Made by a program: the position numbers and the translations under genes
Notes under the pieces: generated by a model
What the model saw: only the letters and a program-made list of their open reading frames with translations
The model's database searches: none
What the model was told of the DNA's origin: nothing
From: Paenibacillus uliginis N3/975
Lineage (GTDB): Bacteria > Bacillota > Bacilli > Paenibacillales > Paenibacillaceae
DNA: 64,000 nt
Direction: 5' to 3'
Assembly (NCBI RefSeq): GCF_900177425.1
Contig: NZ_LT840184.1
Location: 2,814,010-2,878,009 of the forward strand
Part shown: in pieces, positions 43,621 to 51,998 of the stretch
How the letters are laid out: every line of letters starts with the position of its first letter
Position numbering within the stretch: the stretch's first letter is position 1

Positions 43621-43650
43621 CCTCTTGTTTAGTTAGCAAGAGGTCTTTTT
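43621..43650 (+). terminator. Terminator-like hairpin in the gap before the glycosyltransferase gene
   Basis: CCTCTTG (43621-43627) and CAAGAGG (43637-43643) are followed by TCTTTTTG. No gene is seen between 43490 and 43925; short coding-like debris (around 43760-43840) has no start. Confidence 0.7.
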
Positions 43651-43925
43651 GCTGTGAAGTAATTCCTATTTATAGATTGTTAAGGCTACATCTTAAATGA
43701 AAAATGGAACAATGTTGTAACGTGTTGCAAAGTGAGCAGGTTCCTGCCGATTCAAATGCTGATTACAACTATGATAACTGGAATCGGTGGAGCTGAAGTA
43801 GCTGCAGATCTGAATATTTCAGAAGTATATGTAAGGATGATTGATTAATCCCTGATCTTTTTCAATCCAAAATGATAAATAATTTATCTACCACAAAATA
43901 AACCTTGAGGGGATGTATCAGCATA

Positions 43926-45245
43926 ATGAAGGCAATAGTATCTGGGGTCGCATTACTTGTTTCAATTTACATTATCGCTCAATTTAATTTGACGAATTCT
44001 CTTCTAATCAGTGTTTTGATTATTAGTCAACTTGTAACATTATTCTTTACGGCTTATCAAACCATAATCTCTACTCTTGGAATGTTGTGGAAACGTGGCA
44101 CAGGATACTTGAATAATACGGTAGGGCGTAGGTATGCACTGGTTGTATGTGCTCATAATGAAGAGCAGGTTGTAGGTGACATCGTAAATAACCTACAGCA
44201 ATTAGACTATCCTAGAGAGTTGTATGATATTTATGTCATTGCTGACAATTGCTCGGATAACACAGCGCGTATCGTTCGTGACTTGGGAGCCATTGCAATG
44301 GAACGTCATGACAAAACTAAAGTCGGTAAGGGTTACGGCATCGAGTGGTTTCTTGACAAGTTATGGGGATTAGAAGATGAAGGTAAACATTATGATGCTG
44401 TAGCTATTTTTGATGCAGACAATCTTGTTACAACAAACTTCTTAAAGCAAGTAAATGCAAAAATGGATGCCGATCATGAAGTAATCCAAGTCTATATTGA
44501 CAGTAAGAATCCTAATGATACATGGATAACACGATCTTACGCTTTTTCTTATTGGGCAACAAGTAGGATTTATCAGTTAGCTCGAGAAAATATCGGTTTC
44601 AGTGCGCAACTAGGCGGTACAGGTATGGTCTTTAGTGCTTCGGTATTAAAGGAGATGGGGTGGGAGGCAAAGTCACTCACTGAGGATCTTGAGTTTACAG
44701 TTAAGTATCATTTAGAAAGAAATAAACGTGTAGCATGGTTGCATACGGCGAAAATTTATGACGAAAAGCCATTGAAATTCAAGCAGTCTTTTGCTCAGCG
44801 CATTCGATGGATGAAAGGGCATTTTGACTGTGCATTTCGTTATTTCAAGCCTTTAGTTAAAAACATAGTTAAAGGAAAGGGTTCACGCTTAGCTTCACTC
44901 GATATTTTGATTTACTTAATACAACCAACAAAGATCGTGTTAGCTACGAGTGGCTTTGGATTCTTTTTTTTATCTTTATTTGATCCTTTGCCAAACTACA
45001 TACAAAAATATGTTTTGAACGTATGGTGGGCTATACTTATCCCTTATTATGCCCTACCATTTATAGGCCTTGTACTTGAAAAACAGGGTAAGAGAGCATG
45101 GTGGTTTATTCAGACATATTTATTCTCATTATCGTGGATTCCCATTGTAGTTTATTCCTTTTTCCGCAGGAATGAGAAAACATGGAATCCTACACAGCAT
45201 ACACGTTCAATGAGTATTGAAGAGGTGTTTAAAGAAGTTAGATAA
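43926..45245 (+). CDS. Membrane-bound family 2 glycosyltransferase
   Basis: A 439-residue processive-type glycosyltransferase. Two N-terminal membrane segments (about 5-20 and 25-45) flank a GT2 catalytic domain (68-300) with ALVVCAHNEEQVV, the DADN metal site at 163-166, the TED general base at 252-254 and QRIRW at 291-295. Three further helices (about 325-410) form the channel end. This arrangement is like IcaA/BcsA-type synthases making an exopolysaccharide, but no partner genes are present. GAGGGG at 43907-43912 is 13 nt before ATG 43926, rather far; a TTG at 43905 would add seven residues. Confidence 0.9.
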   Translation: MKAIVSGVALLVSIYIIAQFNLTNSLLISVLIISQLVTLFFTAYQTIISTLGMLWKRGTGYLNNTVGRRYALVVCAHNEEQVVGDIVNNLQQLDYPRELYDIYVIADNCSDNTARIVRDLGAIAMERHDKTKVGKGYGIEWFLDKLWGLEDEGKHYDAVAIFDADNLVTTNFLKQVNAKMDADHEVIQVYIDSKNPNDTWITRSYAFSYWATSRIYQLARENIGFSAQLGGTGMVFSASVLKEMGWEAKSLTEDLEFTVKYHLERNKRVAWLHTAKIYDEKPLKFKQSFAQRIRWMKGHFDCAFRYFKPLVKNIVKGKGSRLASLDILIYLIQPTKIVLATSGFGFFFLSLFDPLPNYIQKYVLNVWWAILIPYYALPFIGLVLEKQGKRAWWFIQTYLFSLSWIPIVVYSFFRRNEKTWNPTQHTRSMSIEEVFKEVR

Positions 45246-45315
45246 TGTTTTTAATAAGCTTTGTCTATTGTATTGAAACATCCTGGACGGATTGAATAGC
45301 TTGTTCAGGGATAGG

Positions 45316-45424
45316 TGGTGAGCTGGTAGAAGTGTATCTCCATAGCTCGGAATCGGATAATTATGTGAAGGGATATATAGACCGCAGCGGTACAATCTTA
45401 TGGCCGCCTCATAATAAATTTTAG
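45316..45424 (+). pseudogene. Short gene remnant ending in a WG-repeat-like sequence
   Basis: A frame without start reads GGELVEVYLHSSESDNYVKG and ends YIDRSGTILWPPHNKF-stop. The last part is similar to WG beta repeats (G-x-I-D-x-x-G-x-I). Too short for a firm call. Confidence 0.3.
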
Positions 45425-45473
45425 TAGTGGTTTCTTTCTTGTTTAAGTTTCAAATCTAAATACATACATGGGT

Positions 45474-45508
45474 AAAGAAACAGCTCTCCGTGAGCTGTTT
45501 CTTTTGTA
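45474..45508 (+). terminator. Rho-independent terminator
   Basis: AAAGAAACAGCTC (45474-45486) and GAGCTGTTTCTTT (45492-45504) form a perfect 13-bp stem with a 5-nt loop, then TG. Confidence 0.88.
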
Positions 45509-45624
45509 ATGCCTAATCAGATGAACTTAAAGATTGCAAATGAACTAAATTAGGGGATTATCTATACAACATCCCCCTTTCCTTGTCAATATGTGGTAAG
45601 TTGTAAAAGAAAGGAGACCTTTAA

Positions 45625-45927
45625 ATGTTGAAAAAATTTATCGCAGCTTCTTTAATTGCCACAACAATAATACCAGCTACTGGAACTTTTGCAGCTGAAA
45701 GTACAAGTGATATTTCTAACGGAAAAGTAAAGTCTATAACAACATTCCTTGGAAATAGATATATGGATGGCGTATCCTGGGGACATTACAATCATATTAG
45801 ATCATGGGAAACAATATACGATAATGGCACAAAAGTTGATTTCCGTAACAAGGGAAATATTAACTATACGATCAAACTTAGTGATTCCAATTACACTGCC
45901 ACTTTCTTGGAAGAATTAAAGGTGTAA
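45625..45927 (+). CDS. Small secreted protein of unknown function
   Basis: A 100-residue precursor. The signal peptide is MLKKFIAASLIATTIIPATG, with a probable cut after TFAAES (A-F-A site), leaving about 75 residues. The mature part is rich in aromatic and polar residues (ITTFLGNRYMDGVSWGHYNH, IRSWETIYDN, INYTIKLSDSNYTATFLEEL), beta-rich and without Cys. I do not recognise it; the size and the companion membrane protein directly downstream suggest a secreted peptide such as a bacteriocin-like or signalling protein. GAAAGGAGACC precedes the ATG. Confidence 0.75.
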   Translation: MLKKFIAASLIATTIIPATGTFAAESTSDISNGKVKSITTFLGNRYMDGVSWGHYNHIRSWETIYDNGTKVDFRNKGNINYTIKLSDSNYTATFLEELKV

Positions 45928-45928
45928 A

Positions 45929-46249
45929 ATGGGAGAATTATCAGACAGCGGTAAAAAGGATGAACAAAAATGGGGAGTGGGTAGTTTATCACCCGTTTTC
46001 TCTATTTTAGGCACTTTAGTAGGTACCATTCAAACAAAATCATTGTCTCAACTAGAAACAAATTTTCAAGCATTTTCAAGTGTGAAAAGCTTATTAGGAA
46101 TAGGATTGATTATCTTATCTTACATGTTAGCTAAAAATTATCCTAATCATAAATTTTCTGCAGTAGGAAAAAAAATCGCTATTTTTTTATTTTATGCTTT
46201 TATACTTATTATAAGTATTACAACATTATTTAATATATTGATTTCATAA
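45929..46249 (+). CDS. Small membrane protein coupled to the secreted protein gene
   Basis: A 106-residue protein starting 1 nt after the stop of the secreted protein; its binding site AAAGGTG lies inside the end of that gene, so translation is coupled. A polar N-terminus (MGELSDSGKKDEQKWG) is followed by hydrophobic segments: FSILGTLVGTI (weak), LLGIGLIILSYMLA and IAIFLFYAFILIISITTLFN. It may protect against, anchor or export the partner; no family is recognised. Confidence 0.7.
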   Translation: MGELSDSGKKDEQKWGVGSLSPVFSILGTLVGTIQTKSLSQLETNFQAFSSVKSLLGIGLIILSYMLAKNYPNHKFSAVGKKIAIFLFYAFILIISITTLFNILIS

Positions 46250-46290
46250 TTAAAAGGCTATTAGAGTAATTTCCAATAGCCACGTTTCGT

Positions 46291-46380
46291 GTCGGAGAAC
46301 AAGAACTTATATTCATAGACGATTTGATGGCTGTGCAATGTTACTCGGCATCGGCAACCGATATAATGGCTGCCGCTTTT
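46291..46380 (+). repeat. Dispersed leader and hairpin after the secreted/membrane gene pair
   Basis: GTCGGAGAACAAGAACTTAT (46291-46310) with ATTCAT matches the leader of the repeat family. It is followed by a longer degenerate stem region (ATGGCTGTGC...GGCTGCCGC) and TTTTTC. Confidence 0.55.
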
Positions 46381-46495
46381 TCAACTAACAAGGAGAATAG
46401 GTTGATTAAGTTCACGAATCTGACTTAACATTTACCGGTATTCAGTCGATAAATATATTAGGTCAATAGGAATTATTCGACACAGGAGGGACAAT

Positions 46496-47950
46496 ATGGA
46501 TTACTCAAAGTTAGGAAAACAATTTATAGGTGGGGAATGGAGAGATGGCAAGAGCGGTAAAACGCTGCCTGACATCAATCCTTATAATGATGAGGTTATC
46601 ACGGCTTTTCAAATAGCCAGCGTTGCAGACATTGATGATGCTTATCAAGCTGCCTATAAAGCTAAGCTGGAATGGGACAAGGTTAACCCATACAATAAAC
46701 GCGACATCCTTGAGAACGCTGTTAAATATATTGAAGCGCATGAGGAAGAGATTACGTCCATTATTATTCAAGAGCTGGGTGGAACACGGCTGAAGGCAGC
46801 ATTTGAGATCGGTCTTGTGAAAAATATGATTAAGGAAGCGGCTACGTTCCCGCTTAGAATGGAGGGTAAGATTTTGCCTTCTACAGAGGATGGTAAGGAG
46901 AACCGTCTGTACCGGATCCCAGCCGGCGTGGTTGGGGTTATCAGTCCGTTTAACTTCCCTTTCTTCTTGTCTATGAAGTCAGTTGCTCCAGCGCTGGGTG
47001 CCGGCAATGGCGTGGTGCTGAAGCCGCATGAAGATTCACCCATTACGGGTGGAACTCTGATCGGCAAGATTTTCGAAGAAGCGGGTGTACCGAAGGGCCT
47101 ATTGAATGTTGTGGTGACAGATATTAAGGAAATTGGCGATGCGTTCGTCGAGCATCCGATTCCAAGAATCATTTCCTTCACGGGTTCGACTAAGGTCGGA
47201 AGCTATATTGGCCAACTGGCAGTCAAGAACTTCAAAAAGCCGCTACTGGAGCTCGGCGGGAATAGCGCGTTCATTATCCTGGAGGATGCGGATATTGACT
47301 ACGCGGTACAAGCTGCGACATTCAGCAGATTCACGCATCAAGGCCAGATCTGTATGTCGGCCAACCGGATTCTTGTACAGAAGACAATCTATCAGGATTT
47401 TGTAGATAAATACAGAGAGAAGGTCTCTACGCTTACAACAGGTGATCCGAGTGATCCGCAGACCATCATTGGACCAGTCATCAACAACCGTCAGGCAGAG
47501 ACACTGCAGAAGCTGATTGAAAAAGGCATTGAGCAGGGTGCTGTTCCCCTGGTGCAAGGTAAGATTACCGGTAGAATGGTAGAGCCTACAGTCCTCGTAA
47601 ATGTCAAACCGGATATGGTTGTAGCTCAAGAGGAGTTGTTCGGCCCGGTTGTGTGTATCATTCCGTTCGAAACGGAAGAGGAAGCCATTGAAATTGCCAA
47701 CGATACGCGTTTTGGGCTTAGCGGGGCAATTCACACCTCCAATCTTGAGCGTGGTGTAGAAATAGCGAAGAAGGTCCACACTGGTATGATCCATGTGAAC
47801 GATGTCACGATTAACGACGAGCCGATTGTAGCTTTTGGCGGAGAAAAGCAGTCCGGTTTGGGCCGTTTGAATGGGGAATGGAGCCTGGATGAGTTTACCA
47901 CGATGAAGTGGATTTCGGTTAACTACGGACAAAGGAAATTCCCGTACTAA
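46496..47950 (+). CDS. yfmT: Aromatic aldehyde dehydrogenase (YfmT-like)
   Basis: A 484-residue NAD(P)-dependent aldehyde dehydrogenase. Cofactor-binding SFTGSTKVGSYIG, general base Glu252 in LELGGNSAF and nucleophile Cys286 in HQGQICMSANR are all present. It is most like the benzaldehyde/vanillin dehydrogenase branch represented by B. subtilis YfmT. CACAGGAGGGACAAT precedes the ATG. The soluble chemoreceptor gene follows after 17 nt, the same order as yfmT-yfmS in B. subtilis, so the enzyme and receptor probably handle and sense the same aromatic compound. Confidence 0.93.
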   Translation: MDYSKLGKQFIGGEWRDGKSGKTLPDINPYNDEVITAFQIASVADIDDAYQAAYKAKLEWDKVNPYNKRDILENAVKYIEAHEEEITSIIIQELGGTRLKAAFEIGLVKNMIKEAATFPLRMEGKILPSTEDGKENRLYRIPAGVVGVISPFNFPFFLSMKSVAPALGAGNGVVLKPHEDSPITGGTLIGKIFEEAGVPKGLLNVVVTDIKEIGDAFVEHPIPRIISFTGSTKVGSYIGQLAVKNFKKPLLELGGNSAFIILEDADIDYAVQAATFSRFTHQGQICMSANRILVQKTIYQDFVDKYREKVSTLTTGDPSDPQTIIGPVINNRQAETLQKLIEKGIEQGAVPLVQGKITGRMVEPTVLVNVKPDMVVAQEELFGPVVCIIPFETEEEAIEIANDTRFGLSGAIHTSNLERGVEIAKKVHTGMIHVNDVTINDEPIVAFGGEKQSGLGRLNGEWSLDEFTTMKWISVNYGQRKFPY

Positions 47951-47967
47951 GGGCTGGGGGAGAAAGC

Positions 47968-48837
47968 ATGAATAACGTGACTGAAGGGCAAACACAGCAT
48001 GAGCTGATCAAAGCCTTTGTAAGGGTAGCTCCACTGCTGAAAAGTCTCACTAATGATGATATCACAGTTGGCATTTATGACACGGAGAAGCTGATCATCA
48101 ACATTCCGGGCAATACCTTCTCGCTGAATGTCAGTCCGGGGGACCCGCTTATGGAGGGGGACATTGTAACAGATGCGATTAGGAATAATACAGCTTTATC
48201 GGCTGTCGTTCCGAAAGAGCTGTTTGGTTTTCCGCTTGCTGCACGCGCAATACCGCTGCATGACGAGCAGGGCAGGGTTATCGGTGGTGTAGGCATGGGT
48301 ACAAGCCTCGAGAAAGCGAATAAGCTTTTTGAGATGGCCGAGAGCTTTTCCGCTATTGTCGAACAGACAACTGCGTCCATTGAAGATATCAGCCAATCCG
48401 TTTCTCACCTTACCGACCGTGTGACCGAAGTAACAAACCAAATGAAGGACGTTAGCTCCAGTGCGCAGCAGATCGGTAAGATTTCCACTGCTGTTAAGGA
48501 GATTTCGGATCAGAGTAACATGTTAGGGCTTAATGCTGCCATCGAAGCGGCAAGAGCAGGGGAAGTGGGAAGAGGCTTCTCAGTCGTTGCCGATGAGATT
48601 CGGAAGCTGGCGACGAGTTCTAAAGAGAATGTGGACCAGATTAATGGCATCACTAAGAATATTCAGGAGCTTTTGCTGGGGTTAAATCATGCTTTTTCTG
48701 ATATTCACACTCTAACAGGTAGCCAGTCAGGGGCGATTCAGGAATTCACTGCAACGATCCAGGAGATTAGTATTAAAGCAGAGGAATTAGCGCAGGTTGC
48801 TGAAGAAACACTTTTTTTAAAAGAAAACAGTCAATAG
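47968..48837 (+). CDS. yfmS: Soluble methyl-accepting chemotaxis-type receptor (YfmS-like)
   Basis: A 289-residue cytoplasmic chemoreceptor. There is no membrane segment. Residues 1-115 form a small sensor domain (DITVGIYDTEKLIINIPGNT, GFPLAARAIPLHDEQGRVIG) and the rest is the four-helix signalling rod with the hairpin tip DQSNMLGLNAAIEAARAG and GRGFSVVADEIRKLA, which binds CheA/CheW. The rod is short, as in YfmS. GGGGGAGAAAGC precedes the ATG. Co-transcription with the aldehyde dehydrogenase links chemotaxis to aromatic aldehyde metabolism. Confidence 0.92.
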   Translation: MNNVTEGQTQHELIKAFVRVAPLLKSLTNDDITVGIYDTEKLIINIPGNTFSLNVSPGDPLMEGDIVTDAIRNNTALSAVVPKELFGFPLAARAIPLHDEQGRVIGGVGMGTSLEKANKLFEMAESFSAIVEQTTASIEDISQSVSHLTDRVTEVTNQMKDVSSSAQQIGKISTAVKEISDQSNMLGLNAAIEAARAGEVGRGFSVVADEIRKLATSSKENVDQINGITKNIQELLLGLNHAFSDIHTLTGSQSGAIQEFTATIQEISIKAEELAQVAEETLFLKENSQ

Positions 48838-48894
48838 GAAATCAGAATTTTCCTCTTATACTTTAGTCTTGTATACTGAGCAACAGGACTTGGA

Positions 48895-48935
48895 AGAAGA
48901 AATACAGCTATAATGTATTTCTTCTTTTTTTTTGA
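48895..48935 (+). terminator. Terminator of the yfmT-yfmS operon
   Basis: AGAAGAAATACA (48895-48906) and TGTATTTCTTCT (48914-48925) form a perfect 12-bp stem, followed by a run of about nine T. The rest of the gap to 49217 contains only a start-less fragment (DIEKPTGKELVNVNPMKRFS..., about 48968-49069). Confidence 0.9.
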
Positions 48936-49217
48936 TCTTTTATCTAGGGTTCATTTATAACGAGAATTGACATTGAAAAACCGACCGGGAAAGAATTGGT
49001 CAACGTTAATCCGATGAAGCGCTTTAGCCGTTCAGAGGTTACCAGCTATCTAGTCGCTTTCCAGCTGTAGGGATAAGCCTTAGTTTAGCTAAAATGAATT
49101 ATTGTAGGGATAATTGTAACGATCATTTTCTTAATCACAGTACGCAGAGATTGCAGAGCAGCGCACGGCAGTGATTCTGCCGACTTTGAATATAATCCCT
49201 TAAGGGAAGAAGGGCTT

Positions 49218-49652
49218 TTAAACAAAGAGATGTTGTGCGCTTAGCAGGATAATTAATGCGCCAAATCCTATGGCTATTTTACCAGCAAATTTTATGTACC
49301 ATATCCTCAAATCACTGAGTTCACTATCGTCTCCTATTCTTCTGAACCACCATGATTCAGGACGCTTAATGGCGTATATGCCAAGTGTAATTACTGCACT
49401 ACCTAATAAAATTGAAATAATAAACGTGGATGAAGAAACTCCTTTAAAAAGAGTAGATATTCCTACCAGTGCAATAATCGACCCAATAAATATAGTTATT
49501 ACTCCTCCGATTTGTGTTTTTACTAATTCGTCATCATCACGTACGACGTCATCAGGAATTCGCGAAAACAATCTGTACTAATCGGAATCAGGATTTCTGC
49601 ATATATATAGTCCGATTACAATATGTACGATACCAAGTAGCATCCAAAACAT
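49218..49652 (-). pseudogene. Membrane protein gene with an in-frame TAG at codon 25
   Basis: On the minus strand ATG 49652, preceded by AAGGGGTTGATCAA, opens MFWMLLGIVHIVIGLYICRN and reaches TAG at 49578-49580. The same frame continues YRLFSRIPDDVVRDDDELVK and then three hydrophobic segments (VITIFIGSIIALVGI, IISILLGSAVITLGIYAI, AGKIAIGFGALIILL). Joining the parts gives a 144-residue protein with four helices in two similar halves (the NPDS and RPES-W-W-F-R-R turns), like DUF6199-type proteins. The downstream part alone would need TTG 49571, which has no binding site. So a single nonsense change has probably inactivated or shortened it. Confidence 0.6.
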
Positions 49653-50047
49653 TTGATCAACCCCTTAAAAAGACACTACGCAAGAATCGATATGAGGTTC
49701 CAGCATTAGGAGGTTTGATCTAGCTTAGAACAGATTTCAACTGCTCAATATCCTCTACTCCACCTTGAATATCGTTCTGCAGAATATCATCTTGTGTTAA
49801 ATCAGGTTCCGATCTGGCTATTCTTCAAGAGAAATTCGGAGTGACTTACGGTAAGAAGTATTGATTAAAATGATGATTTAGAACAGTTATAAAAGTTGTC
49901 TTCCTTGTCCTATTCAGTGAAAATCAACAGCAAATTGCAGAGTATGTTCAAAAAAAGTTGTTGTTGCCACTTATGAATTGTCAGAAAAAGAGGCGCGCCG
50001 AAGTCTATAACATGAAAGCAATTATATTTTAGAAAGAGGGAAAACAC
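49653..50047. other. Gap with coding debris only
   Basis: Minus-strand frame LTQDDILQNDIQGGVEDIEQ ending in TAG near 49720 and plus-strand frame SDLAILQEKFGVTYGKKY ending near 49862 look like ends of former genes with no starts. The upstream region of the next gene follows. Confidence 0.4.
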
Positions 50048-50980
50048 ATGTTATCTTACATTGGAAATGGCGCGTACTGCTACGCAAACTCTTTATCCAT
50101 GCTTTTGGAGACGATTGGTGAGAAGGTGTCACCTGCATTACTCGAAGTGCTCTCTGGTGTAGGGATCGGGGCGACATGGATCGAGCAGCCAAAGTTGCTC
50201 TTTTTCGGAGAAATGATTCCAGATCGGGGTGTTAGCCATGCGCTCGAACTTCTTGGCTATGAATGGAAGGAGATATCAGGTGATGTAGAGGGTGAGCCGC
50301 CTTTAGAAGAATTACGGCGTGATTTGGAGTGTGGACCTGTTTTGCTCGGCCCCCTTGATATGGGGCATCTGACTTATAATCCAAACGCAGCGTATTTGGG
50401 TGGTTCCGATCATTTTGTACTCGCTTATAAGATTGATGACAATGCGATTTATCTACATGATCCCGCAGGATTCCCTTATGTAAGCTTGCCATTATCGGAG
50501 TTTGTTATAGCGTGGAAAGCTGAGTGCATCATTGATCGAGTCTTCTCTTATCATTATTGGGCAGCTCCTAAACGTAAGGACAGTCCGTCAGAGGATGAGA
50601 TATTTGCGAATGCGGTTCGTTACTTTCAAAAAATCTATCAAACAAGTGCATCAGCTGCTCCTAACTCTGAAGTGTTATATGGAAATGAAGCGATCCTGCG
50701 CGTAGTAAAACGGATCAAGGAAGAAGAAGGGCTCATGCCAGCGGAAATTGCTCATTTCTCATATTTTGCTTTCCAACTAGGGGCGAGGAGAGCTATGGAT
50801 TATGCTGAATTTTTCATCAAGGATGCTCCTGAATTTGCTGCGATCAAGGAGAAGCAGGCAAAACAATTCGGACGTTGTCACACTCTGATTGTGGAGAAAA
50901 ATTTTCAAGCTCTCGCCGATGCCTTGTATGAGTTAGCTGAGATGGAAGAAAAATTTCGTCGAGTAATTTGTGAAAGTTAA
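50048..50980 (+). CDS. C39-like/BtrH-type papain-fold protein
   Basis: A 310-residue cytoplasmic protein. The N-terminal part has the pattern of BtrH-like and C39 peptidase-like domains: candidate catalytic Cys11 in GNGAYCYANS, and His in GGSDHFVLAYKID followed by an Asp-containing DDNAIYLHDPAGF. BtrH is the acyl-protein-to-aminoglycoside acyltransferase of butirosin synthesis, so acyl transfer or proteolysis are both possible. Residues 170-310 form a helical bundle (EDEIFANAVRYFQKIYQT..., ALADALYELAEMEEKFRR). GAAAGAGGGAAAACAC precedes the ATG. It is a single gene with a strong terminator. Confidence 0.82.
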   Translation: MLSYIGNGAYCYANSLSMLLETIGEKVSPALLEVLSGVGIGATWIEQPKLLFFGEMIPDRGVSHALELLGYEWKEISGDVEGEPPLEELRRDLECGPVLLGPLDMGHLTYNPNAAYLGGSDHFVLAYKIDDNAIYLHDPAGFPYVSLPLSEFVIAWKAECIIDRVFSYHYWAAPKRKDSPSEDEIFANAVRYFQKIYQTSASAAPNSEVLYGNEAILRVVKRIKEEEGLMPAEIAHFSYFAFQLGARRAMDYAEFFIKDAPEFAAIKEKQAKQFGRCHTLIVEKNFQALADALYELAEMEEKFRRVICES

Positions 50981-51026
50981 TTCAGTTTGTTTTTAAAAAA
51001 CTCGCTCTTTCGTTGAATTGAACTGT

Positions 51027-51082
51027 GACCCACAAGAAGGACACTTTGAAAAAAGTGATCCTCTTTTGGGTCTTTTGTTTTT
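51027..51082 (+). terminator. Terminator of the C39-like gene
   Basis: GACCC (51027-51031), AGAAGG and ACTTT pair in order with AAAGT, TCCTCT and GGGTC (51068-51072), forming a long interrupted stem followed by TTTTGTTTTT. Confidence 0.85.
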
Positions 51083-51213
51083 AAATAAGCGAAATGGATC
51101 TACTACGGTGTGGTGACTCTATTTTTTACTTATAAATACTTATTGAATTTTACATATTACTTATATATGCTTAAACCATAAATTCAAATGCTTAACTAAG
51201 GAGGGCACCCAGT

Positions 51214-51996
51214 GTGTTTCAAGAACATAGGTTATTGAAAATTCTTGATTACTTAAAGCAACATCAATCGATGAGCGTTGGGGAAATTTGCTCAATTTTT
51301 CAAGTATCCAGAGATACGGCGCGAAGAGATATTGTCAAGTTGGTTCAAGAAGGTGTCGTTGTTCGGACGCATGGAGGGGTAGCTCTTCCAGAACTTCAGA
51401 AGGAGCTCGCTTCCTATCAAGATCGTCTTATTGAGGAATCCACCAGCAAGAACGATATTGGTAAGCTTGGAGCCAAGCTGATTCGAGATCATGAGACGGT
51501 ATTCTTGGACGTATCGACAACGGTCCAATTTGTCGCGGAACATATTCAGGCGAAACAGATTACTGCCGTTACACATTCCATTGATAATGTAGGCATTCTC
51601 TCCAAACGAGATGATTTGAGCATTTATGTGCTTGGGGGCTATCTGCATACCCAGAACCGCCTATTATACGGTCCTTCCGTCATCGATAAGATTAGTGAAA
51701 TTCGAGCTGATAAGGCGTATATTGGGGCAACGTCTATTCAGCCAGACGGACTCTATTATCCCTATGAAGAAGATGTTCGTGTGAAGAAGGAAATGGCCAA
51801 GCAATCGGATCAAGTGATCCTTGTTGTGGATCATACGAAATTCGCATCAAAATCAAGATTTAAGTTGGATTTTGATTACGTGGATATTATCGTGACAGAT
51901 CAGTCTATTTCCAGCGAGATGAGAGAAGTATTAGATCAGAAAAATATCACACTGATTGAATGTACAACAATTAATCCTAAGGACGGAGCTGAGTAG
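51214..51996 (+). CDS. DeoR-family regulator of amino-sugar catabolism
   Basis: A 260-residue DeoR protein. The helix-turn-helix (residues 5-60; SVGEICSIFQVSRDTARRDI, VVRTHGGVAL) precedes the DeoR sensor domain (DRLIEESTSKNDIGKLGAKL, VFLDVSTTVQFVAEHI, YVLGGYLH, KAYIGATSI), which binds sugar phosphates. GTG 51214 follows AAGGAGGG at a spacing of 8. It lies 2 nt upstream of nagA and is certainly co-transcribed. By analogy with AgaR-type proteins, the ligand is likely an amino-sugar phosphate. Confidence 0.93.
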   Translation: MFQEHRLLKILDYLKQHQSMSVGEICSIFQVSRDTARRDIVKLVQEGVVVRTHGGVALPELQKELASYQDRLIEESTSKNDIGKLGAKLIRDHETVFLDVSTTVQFVAEHIQAKQITAVTHSIDNVGILSKRDDLSIYVLGGYLHTQNRLLYGPSVIDKISEIRADKAYIGATSIQPDGLYYPYEEDVRVKKEMAKQSDQVILVVDHTKFASKSRFKLDFDYVDIIVTDQSISSEMREVLDQKNITLIECTTINPKDGAE

Positions 51997-51998
51997 AG

